From positions 1 to 30,459 of the forward strand of contig CAMWMM010000009.1 of assembly GCA_947175285.1 (NCBI GenBank): a DNA stretch of 30,459 nucleotides, in the 5' to 3' direction. The notes beneath the pieces were generated by a model, which saw only the letters and a list, made by a program, of their open reading frames with translations, did not search any database and was not told the DNA's origin. Numbering within the stretch: position 1 is the first letter of the stretch; each line of letters starts with the position of its first letter. This document shows positions 25,312 through 30,459 of the stretch, piece after piece. A program made the position numbers and the translations under genes. Origin of the DNA: an uncultured Lachnospiraceae bacterium (GTDB lineage: Bacteria; Bacillota_A; Clostridia; Lachnospirales; Lachnospiraceae).

Positions 25312-25836
25312 GTACAAATCCTCTATATCCAATCTAGCATAAAACTCCTGAATGGCATCGTCATCATCCAATGCCGGTGCCCATGCAGGAAAAAAACTAT
25401 CATTGACTCCTGTATATGGTCCCGTAATCGATTCATAAAAAACAACATCGGTCAGCGGGATATTTGTATGGATGACCATCCTGTCAATGCGAAGCAGGAA
25501 ATTATCATTCATGCCAGACGATAAGATGATACGGTCTGTTATTTTGCCTTTATCATCAAACAGAACCGCCAGCATTTTTCCTTCCAACATAATCTTCGTT
25601 TCCGTCTTGTCTGCATGACAATGCGGACGCACATATGCCCCTTTAGGATATAAATTGATCATTTCATGATGCTTTTCCCTCGTATCGTTGTGGAGACACA
25701 GTGTGCACTTTTTTTCCGGATTTCCATCCTGCCTTTCCTTAAGCCCTGCTAAATATTCCGCGTTGACCACGAGCTTGCTGTCATCATTTACACATAGATA
25801 ACTCTTCCCTCCCGGTCTATACTCTTTATCAACCAT
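25294..25836 (-). CDS. wbuC: WbuC-family cupin metalloprotein
   Basis: 180 aa from the ATG at 25836, which has AAGGAG at 25847-25852; the ATG at 25860 lacks a site. It overlaps the epimerase stop by 8 nt. The N-terminal half has SRLCVND-like SYLCVNDDSKLVVNAEY and RKCTLCLHND-like KKCTLCLHNDTREKHHEM, typical of WbuC. The cupin core follows with YVRPHCHADKTET, where two His and a Glu form the metal site, and ILEGKM-like MLEGKMLAVLFDDKG. WbuC proteins occur in O-antigen clusters next to sugar epimerases and probably act on nucleotide sugars, but their reaction has not been settled to my knowledge. The symbol is by family resemblance. Confidence 0.78.
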   Translation of the reverse strand: MVDKEYRPGGKSYLCVNDDSKLVVNAEYLAGLKERQDGNPEKKCTLCLHNDTREKHHEMINLYPKGAYVRPHCHADKTETKIMLEGKMLAVLFDDKGKITDRIILSSGMNDNFLLRIDRMVIHTNIPLTDVVFYESITGPYTGVNDSFFPAWAPALDDDDAIQEFYARLDIEDLYRIGGR

Positions 25837-26647
25837 AGTACTGTAGCTCCTTAAGTTCATACATGATATTCTTTATCTGTTTGGAACGGTAACCGTAGCT
25901 TACCGCTTTCTCAACATTCAACGTAAAATACCTTCCTGAAGAATCCTCATCATCATGGACTTCAGATGATGAGCCATACATTTCCTTCATAAACTTCACA
26001 AGTTCCAACAGCTTTATCTTTTCACAATTTCCAATAACAAATGTTTCAGATACCGGGCTTTCCATTTTATTGCAAAGTACCAGGATGAATTGTGTCAGGT
26101 CGTCTATATCAACCAGATTATTGAACTCCTTTTGTCCGTTATAAATATATATATCTTCTTGATTCCGAACTTTTTCCATTGTCCTGTATATGAAATTATC
26201 TCCCCAAAACCGACCTACAATCCCAGGCAGGCGCAGTATATAATATGGTATCCCGCTTTCTCTGATTACCTGTTCTGCCAGATACTTGGTAGCCGCATAA
26301 ATATTGGGGGAAACCATTGCTGATTGTTCTGTCACCTCACACGCCTGCAGCATTCCATATATCTCGTCCGTTGACAGGTAAATGATGCGCCTTACACTGT
26401 GTTTTTTGCAAAATCCCATCATATCAGCAGCACACAGAGCATTATCCTTGATATATTGTTCTGCTGTAGCCTTTCTGGCAGATGTGATAGAAGCCGTATA
26501 TAAGAGGATATCATATTCTCCCTCAAATGCATCCAGATCACTTTCCCTTGTGATCCCAAACAGTGAAATCCCCTCGCATTCAGTCAATTTTGTCTTTAAG
26601 AAACCGCCTACATACCCACACGGGCTGAATAAGATCACTTTTATCAT
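25829..26647 (-). CDS. NAD(P)-dependent sugar-nucleotide epimerase/dehydratase-like (extended SDR)
   Basis: A 272-aa protein whose ATG overlaps the aminotransferase stop as ATGA; AAGGGGA is the ribosome site. The N-terminus is IKVILFSPCGYVGGFLKTKL, with SPCGYVGG in place of the usual GxxGxxG glycine loop. The conserved strand IIYLSTDEIYG and the catalytic YAATKYLAEQVI (Y-x3-K) follow, then YYILRLPGIVGRFWGDNFIY. Extended SDRs of this sort are 4,6-dehydratases, epimerases or 4-reductases of NDP-hexoses. The protein is shorter than PseB or RmlB (~330 aa), closer to a 4-reductase of the RmlD type (~290 aa). It shares an operon segment with the aminotransferase and WbuC gene. The modified loop is worth noting. 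Confidence 0.83.
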   Translation of the reverse strand: MIKVILFSPCGYVGGFLKTKLTECEGISLFGITRESDLDAFEGEYDILLYTASITSARKATAEQYIKDNALCAADMMGFCKKHSVRRIIYLSTDEIYGMLQACEVTEQSAMVSPNIYAATKYLAEQVIRESGIPYYILRLPGIVGRFWGDNFIYRTMEKVRNQEDIYIYNGQKEFNNLVDIDDLTQFILVLCNKMESPVSETFVIGNCEKIKLLELVKFMKEMYGSSSEVHDDEDSSGRYFTLNVEKAVSYGYRSKQIKNIMYELKELQYYG

Positions 26648-27786
26648 TTGTTCCCCTTTATGAGTTCCCGCAGCGTTTCGACCACATAATCCTGCTGCTC
26701 CTCCGTCAATCCAAAATAAATCGGTATGCTCAACACATCATCATACAACGCCTCTGCCACTGGGCAGCAAACATCCTGATAGCCATTTTCCTGAAAATAA
26801 GGGTGCTTATATACCGGCAGATAATGGACATCGACCCCTATGTTTTTCTCCCTCATCTTCGCGTATATTTCCCGGCGCTGCCCGTGTTCCACCTGAATCA
26901 CGTATAAATGCCAGCTGCTGTTACATCCCGCAGCCTGATACGGCAGGATAATGTTATTCAGATCTTGCATCTGCTGATCATACCTTTGCGCAATTTTTCT
27001 CCTATATGCCACGAAGCTGTCTAATTTCTTCAACTGGCTTTTCCCAAGCGCACACATGACATCTGATAACCGATAATTATACCCCAGCCCCTGCACTTCA
27101 TAATGCCACTGCCCCTCTTCCTTGTTGGTCAACAATTTCGGATCTTTGGTAGAACAGTATGCGCGGAACATTTTTATCCTCTGGTATAATTCCTCGCTGT
27201 TGGTAGTGACCATCCCGCCCTCGCAAGTGGTCATTATTTTTGAAGGATGAAAGCTGAACGCCGTCAGATCAGAATATCTGCATGAGCCAATACGGCTTCC
27301 GTTATATTCCGCTCCATGCGCATGCGCCGCATCCTCTATGACATACAACCCATACTTTTTTGCAATCTCGAATATCCTTTCCATTTCACAAGGCTGACCC
27401 GTGTAATGCACGGGGATAATCGCTTTCGTATTCGACGATATCTTTCGCTCTATGTCATCTGGGTCAATGTTATAAGTCTTCTCGTCAATATCCGCAAATA
27501 CTGCCGTTCCCCTACAAAATAATATACTGCTTGCCGTTGACACGAACGTCATCGGGGTAGTGATGACTTCATCACCGTCCTGTATCTGCACTGCGTAGCA
27601 ACAGGCATGTAAAGCAGCTGTTCCGCTGGATAGCGCAACGGCATATTTTGCGCCCACATATTCGGCAAAATCTTTTTCAAACGCCTCCATGCCTGGACCA
27701 GCCGCTATATAATCTGCCTGTAAGGCTTTCACAACCGCATCAATATCGTCCTGGTCGATACAGTGCTTTGCATATGGTATAAACAT
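26644..27786 (-). CDS. DegT/DnrJ/EryC1/StrS aminotransferase, PseC-like
   Basis: A 380-aa PLP enzyme of normal length, with AGGGGG before ATG. It has the start MFIPYAKHCIDQDDIDAVVK, VALSSGTAALHACCYA, DEVITTPMTFVSTASSIL, VFADIDEKTYNIDPDDIE and IIPVHYTGQPCEM. YVIEDAAHAHGAEYNG is the PLP-ring Asp region and FSFHPSKIMTTCEGG holds the Schiff-base Lys 183. The combination VHYTGQPC and FHPSK strongly resembles PseC, which aminates a UDP-4-keto-6-deoxy-L-AltNAc in pseudaminic acid synthesis. PseB, PseH, PseG and PseI are not in the window, so full pseudaminate synthesis cannot be claimed. Reaction expected: transfer of an amino group from Glu to C4 (or C3) of a keto-sugar nucleotide. Confidence 0.9.
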   Translation of the reverse strand: MFIPYAKHCIDQDDIDAVVKALQADYIAAGPGMEAFEKDFAEYVGAKYAVALSSGTAALHACCYAVQIQDGDEVITTPMTFVSTASSILFCRGTAVFADIDEKTYNIDPDDIERKISSNTKAIIPVHYTGQPCEMERIFEIAKKYGLYVIEDAAHAHGAEYNGSRIGSCRYSDLTAFSFHPSKIMTTCEGGMVTTNSEELYQRIKMFRAYCSTKDPKLLTNKEEGQWHYEVQGLGYNYRLSDVMCALGKSQLKKLDSFVAYRRKIAQRYDQQMQDLNNIILPYQAAGCNSSWHLYVIQVEHGQRREIYAKMREKNIGVDVHYLPVYKHPYFQENGYQDVCCPVAEALYDDVLSIPIYFGLTEEQQDYVVETLRELIKGNK

Positions 27787-27845
27787 ATAATCCCCCTATC
27801 TCAATTTCTGTCTTCCAATCTCAGAATACCTTCAAATACCTGCCC

Positions 27846-28508
27846 CTACTCAAAGAAAATAAAGCTGTAATCCCCCGCATACCCCCACTCCCGGTACAGC
27901 CATTCCCATTCTTCCACAGAATAATAGCTTGCGCATGTAAGCTGCCAGTATAGCATATTAACTTCTTCTCTGTCATTGCGAAAGGATTCCACCATGATAT
28001 AACTGTTTTTCTTGCTGACGCGCCCTATTTCCTGCAGCGCTTTTTTTAAATCAAATACTTTGAGGTTATGCAACGTTGCCAGGGAAACCACCAGGTCAAA
28101 TTCATTGTCCTCAAATGGAAGATTCTGCGCTTGCCCATACTGAAGCATGCTGCGGACCTCAGGCTTGGCATGTTCCAATGCATAACGTGATATGTCAATG
28201 CCAGCCACTTTTATCCCTGGGACTGCCTGCGTAAGCTCATACAGCAAATGCGCCATACCGCATCCCACATCCAATACTTTCTGTTCCGGCTGCAGCTGAT
28301 AATGGTCTGCCAGTTTCTCTGCCACACTTTTCCATCTGCCGTCGTAACGGTAGCCGCCATAACCATACTTCCTGTCACCGTCCCAATAGTCATATCCATA
28401 TTGCTTGGCAATTATGGCACAGTCTGCTTTATCATCACTTACCACGCGTCCAATATAATCCCGTTTCGTTGCTTTATGCAAATCTGATACAAAATCTATG
28501 TAAGGCAT
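27846..28508 (-). CDS. Class I SAM methyltransferase
   Basis: A 220-aa protein with AAAGGGA before ATG. After a ~60-residue N-terminal region rich in Tyr, Gly and Asp (YDYWDGDRKYGYGGYRYDGR) comes motif I, KVLDVGCGMAHLLYELT. VAGIDISRYALEHAK, FDLVVSLATLHNL and KKNSYIMVESFRND follow. It is a small, single-domain UbiE-like methyltransferase. It is the second gene of the sugar-modifying stretch, between the transketolase half and the aminotransferase. The N-terminal extension is reminiscent of enzymes whose acceptor is a small sugar nucleotide; that is inference. It lacks the shared Rossmann-like module. Confidence 0.86.
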   Translation of the reverse strand: MPYIDFVSDLHKATKRDYIGRVVSDDKADCAIIAKQYGYDYWDGDRKYGYGGYRYDGRWKSVAEKLADHYQLQPEQKVLDVGCGMAHLLYELTQAVPGIKVAGIDISRYALEHAKPEVRSMLQYGQAQNLPFEDNEFDLVVSLATLHNLKVFDLKKALQEIGRVSKKNSYIMVESFRNDREEVNMLYWQLTCASYYSVEEWEWLYREWGYAGDYSFIFFE

Positions 28509-28566
28509 GCTGTTTTCCCTTTCCTGTCTGACTCATTTGCCAGTCAAATCTTGAAACATAAACCAT

Positions 28567-29484
28567 TTACAGGCAAAGCATGTTGCAGATCGTTTCTCTA
28601 ATCCTGTTTTTTCCCAATCCATTCTGCTCCTTGACCTGCCCATAAGTACCATATCCATTTGAAAACCCAATCAGCCCCATAGCCTTAAACTGAACCGATT
28701 TCCCATATTGTGCAATCACTTCCGCAGCCGCGCTGCCCAATCCTCCAGTCACATTATGATCCTCCACCGTAATGACTTTCCCTGTTTCATCAATAGCCTG
28801 CCGAATCACATCCCCATCCAAAGGCTTAATTGTATGCATATTAACAACTCTTAATTGAATTCCTTTGGGTTCCAATTCTTCTGCAACCTCCAGCAAATCT
28901 TTTAAGATACTGCCTGTACCTATCAGTGTCAAATCATTTCCTTCTTTAATAGTGACAGCTTTCCCAATATGAAACTCATAATCATTCCTATATATTTCCG
29001 GCTCCCTATTCGTTCCAAGCCTTAAATAAACTGGCCCTTTGTACTCATATGCTGCCTGTGTTGCCTTTCTGACTTCCAATGGGCTTGCCGGACATATGAT
29101 TGTCAGATTTGGTAATGCTCTGAGTCCTCCTAAATCCTCCGTCGAATGATGCGTTGGTCCCAGTGTACTGTAAACCTCTCCGGCGCCTGTCCCTACAATT
29201 TTGACATTCTGATTTTGCAGACATACATCATTCCTGATGAACTCAAATGCCCGATAAGCAAGAAATGCACCAATCGTATATGCAAAAGGAATCTTCCCAC
29301 AGCTTGCCATGCCCGCTGCCATCCCGATCATGTTTGCTTCTGATATTCCAAGATTTAGATATTGTTCAGGCAAGTCCCTGCGGTATTTGTCATATACAAT
29401 TGCCCCGTTATCTGAAATCAATGCATATACCCTTTTATCCTTTTGCGCAAGCTCATATAGTGTATCTAAATACGCTGTCCTCAT
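28567..29484 (-). CDS. Transketolase C-terminal subunit (TPP enzyme, beta half) without partner
   Basis: A 305-aa protein, typical of split transketolase C-terminal subunits; GAGGAAGG lies ~11 nt before ATG. It shows YLNLGISEANMIGMAAGMAS with the TPP-activating Glu, GAGEVYSTLGPTHHSTEDLG, and the C-terminal transketolase domain VVNMHTIKPLDGD, VEDHNVTGGLG. The N-terminal subunit, which holds the TPP pyrophosphate site (GDG-x-N), is not upstream or anywhere else in the window. The first neighbouring gene upstream is a broken retropepsin. A half enzyme cannot work alone, so a partner must be encoded elsewhere or the gene is relic. Many surface glycan loci carry paired transketolase halves for sugar carbon-chain modification. 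Confidence 0.9.
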   Translation of the reverse strand: MRTAYLDTLYELAQKDKRVYALISDNGAIVYDKYRRDLPEQYLNLGISEANMIGMAAGMASCGKIPFAYTIGAFLAYRAFEFIRNDVCLQNQNVKIVGTGAGEVYSTLGPTHHSTEDLGGLRALPNLTIICPASPLEVRKATQAAYEYKGPVYLRLGTNREPEIYRNDYEFHIGKAVTIKEGNDLTLIGTGSILKDLLEVAEELEPKGIQLRVVNMHTIKPLDGDVIRQAIDETGKVITVEDHNVTGGLGSAAAEVIAQYGKSVQFKAMGLIGFSNGYGTYGQVKEQNGLGKNRIRETICNMLCL

Positions 29485-29616
29485 TTTAGTTTTTTACCTT
29501 CCTCATAAAAGTCCTGCCGCCATACATCCTTAGCGGCAAAAAAAGATGCAAAATATTTATTGCTTTGACAATTTCATATTTTACATCAATTCTTATTTCT
29601 TTTATTCAGTTATGGT

Positions 29617-30041
29617 TTATGCTGTAAACAATTTGAAGTTATCATTGTAGTCATCGCTGTCTTGGCAGAAACAAATCTTTTTATTATATGGATTTGCTGT
29701 AAAGATAACCTGTTGCAGATTATCCATTCCCAGTACAGTATCTGTTACCCTCTTATCAAATGTAATCCATAAATCCTGTTCCCCCATATCTATGTTTCCA
29801 ATGGTGAATTGTTTCAGGCTGCATTTATAAAACTTTACTGGTGAACCTTTTACAAATCCGCCTAAAAATTTTATTTCATTTCCCCTTAAATCTTTCTCTT
29901 CCATGTTTATGTCAAAAATTTGTAATTACAACAAGTGAACATTGCCCCTGTGTCAACAATAAAATCAATAATCTGTACTTGTCCGCGTACCGCAAAACAA
30001 ATAACCGAATATTTGTTATCCTTTAAACTCGTACTGTACAC
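29617..30041 (-). pseudogene. Retropepsin-like aspartic protease, disrupted by a one-base frameshift
   Basis: The gene starts at a GTG (30041-30039), right after an in-frame TAG, with a perfect GGAGG (30050-30054) 8 nt before it, embedded in the 3' end of the 89-aa gene. Translation gives YSVICFAVRGQVQIIDFIVD, then TGAMFT, i.e. the catalytic D-T-G-A motif. The frame then ends at a stop after KFLT. Adding one T to the T5 run at about 29914-29918 restores NYKFFDINMEEKDLRGN and continues to RVTDTVLGMDNLQQV, the second conserved (I/V)LGMDxL motif. The span is 425 nt, one short of 142 codons. The downstream part alone reads as a 95-aa frame without a ribosome site. It is either a pseudogene, a phase-variable gene or a sequencing error at a homopolymer. 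Confidence 0.78.
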
Positions 30042-30285
30042 CTACTGCACCTCCATTATTATAACTTCCCCTAATGACACATATCCTGCCTGCATTCTCA
30101 AGTTTGTCACGTTCACGAATCAATGCATCAAAGGAATCATCTGATGTACTGACACAATACAGATAGCCTTCATCATCTATAGCCTTATCATAACTGTCTA
30201 TGATATATATATACTTGCAGTCTTTATAAAGTTTTCTGATTTCTTCATCAGTCTTCAACACCTTCTCATTCAATATCTTCAACAT
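30016..30285 (-). CDS. Small hypothetical protein (89 aa) upstream of the retropepsin gene
   Basis: An 89-aa protein with AGGAGGG before the ATG, under the only clear promoter of the window. I recognise no family. It begins LKILNEKVLKTDEEIRKLYK, followed by a YIYIIDSYD strand and RICVIRGSYNNGGAVGVQYE, and is acidic with mixed alpha/beta character. Its last 26 nt overlap the start of the retropepsin-like gene in another frame, which suggests translational coupling of the two. It might be a partner or substrate of that protease, but there is no direct evidence. Confidence 0.7.
   Translation of the reverse strand: MLKILNEKVLKTDEEIRKLYKDCKYIYIIDSYDKAIDDEGYLYCVSTSDDSFDALIRERDKLENAGRICVIRGSYNNGGAVGVQYEFKG
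30050..30054 (-). promoter_or_regulatory. GGAGG ribosome binding site that fixes the retropepsin GTG start
   Basis: On the minus strand GGAGG is followed by 8 nt and GTG at 30041. No ATG in the DTGA frame lies between this GTG and the active-site motif, and a TAG immediately precedes it, so the start is well determined. Confidence 0.75.
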
Positions 30286-30337
30286 AATGATTACCCTCCT
30301 GCATTTGTTTTAAGTAACAGCTGCAACTTATAATAAA

Positions 30338-30366
30338 ATTATACTGTAAGCGAAGAGGTATGTCAA
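30338..30366 (-). promoter_or_regulatory. Consensus sigma-A promoter (TTGACA-N17-TATAAT)
   Basis: On the minus strand TTGACA (30366-30361) and TATAAT (30343-30338) are separated by exactly 17 bp, matching the housekeeping consensus at all twelve positions. It points at the 89-aa gene, whose start is 53 bp beyond the -10 box. I found no comparable promoter in the gaps further left, so it may drive the rest of the operon if no terminator intervenes. The 174 bases from 30286 to the right edge otherwise hold nothing I can support. Confidence 0.85.
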
Positions 30367-30459
30367 GAATACTTCGAATATATTTTCGTATCATTTGTTC
30401 TTTTGTTACTGTTCACACCCCTACTGTGTTTTGCATATTTATACGTTTTTTCGGTGTGA

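Noticed and set aside
25294..28508. Complete pseudaminic acid pathway
   Set aside because: Only a PseC-like aminotransferase, an SDR and a CMP-synthetase are present. No PseB, PseH, PseG or PseI is recognisable, so the pathway cannot be called.
29515..29538. Inverted repeat TGCCGC...GCGGCA with a 12-nt loop upstream of the transketolase gene
   Set aside because: The 6-bp stem with a long loop is weak. On the transcribed (minus) strand the T run comes before the hairpin, not after, so it is not a terminator there. On the plus strand it is followed by A residues.

Overview
The window looks like chromosomal DNA of an AT-rich, low-GC Gram-positive anaerobe, most likely Clostridia and probably Lachnospiraceae. 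This rests on strong AGGAGG-type ribosome binding sites, a consensus sigma-A promoter, AT-rich codon use and the gene families present; no rRNA or marker gene fixes the taxon. Every gene I can support lies on the minus strand, so transcription runs from right to left. The window is a large glycan biosynthesis and decoration locus, with no tRNA, rRNA, CRISPR array or transposase.

Layout in order of transcription. (1) 30459-29617: a perfect TTGACA-N17-TATAAT promoter, a small hypothetical gene, and a retropepsin-like aspartic protease gene split by an apparent one-base deletion in a T run. (2) 29484-24942: a transketolase C-terminal subunit without its N-terminal partner, a SAM methyltransferase, a PseC-like DegT aminotransferase, a sugar dehydratase/epimerase, a WbuC-type cupin, and a small unknown gene (copy B). 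(3) 24911-21846: a methyltransferase, a NodU/CmcH-type O-carbamoyltransferase, and a near-duplicate of the small unknown gene (copy A). The two copies form ~370 bp direct repeats around this cassette. (4) 21768-17224: two paralogous SGNH proteins, each with three Rossmann-like modules, and an FkbM methyltransferase with one module. (5) 17147-10021: a divergent UDP-galactopyranose-mutase-like flavoprotein, a putative GT-B glycosyltransferase, a propeller-like protein, a truncated module gene, an SGNH hydrolase fused to a citrate-lyase-ligase-type nucleotidyltransferase, and a sulfotransferase. (6) 9980-4657: two GT2 glycosyltransferases, a CMP-sugar synthetase, a radical SAM/SPASM enzyme and a DRE-TIM aldolase. 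(7) 4618-1: a TylF-like methyltransferase, a frameshifted alpha/beta-hydrolase-like gene, a methyltransferase, a DUF115/GT42-like putative transferase and a GT2 running off the left edge.

How it may work together (inference): aminotransferase, epimerase, transketolase half, aldolase, UGM-like enzyme and cytidylyltransferase would make unusual activated sugars. The glycosyltransferases would link them. Five methyltransferases, one carbamoyltransferase, one sulfotransferase and three SGNH proteins would decorate them. No membrane protein, flippase, polymerase or ABC exporter is visible in 30 kb. That fits cytoplasmic protein glycosylation, for example of flagellin, or an export system encoded outside the window.

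The most striking signal is a recurring Rossmann-like module of about 90 residues with a [IV]xYGxG motif, resembling the PglD N-terminal sugar-nucleotide-binding fold. It is attached at the N- or C-terminus to proteins of at least eight unrelated catalytic types in this one locus: 12 genes and about 16 copies. The second is the SGNH-CitC fusion, in which a citrate-lyase-ligase adenylylation domain appears to have been recruited for glycan decoration.
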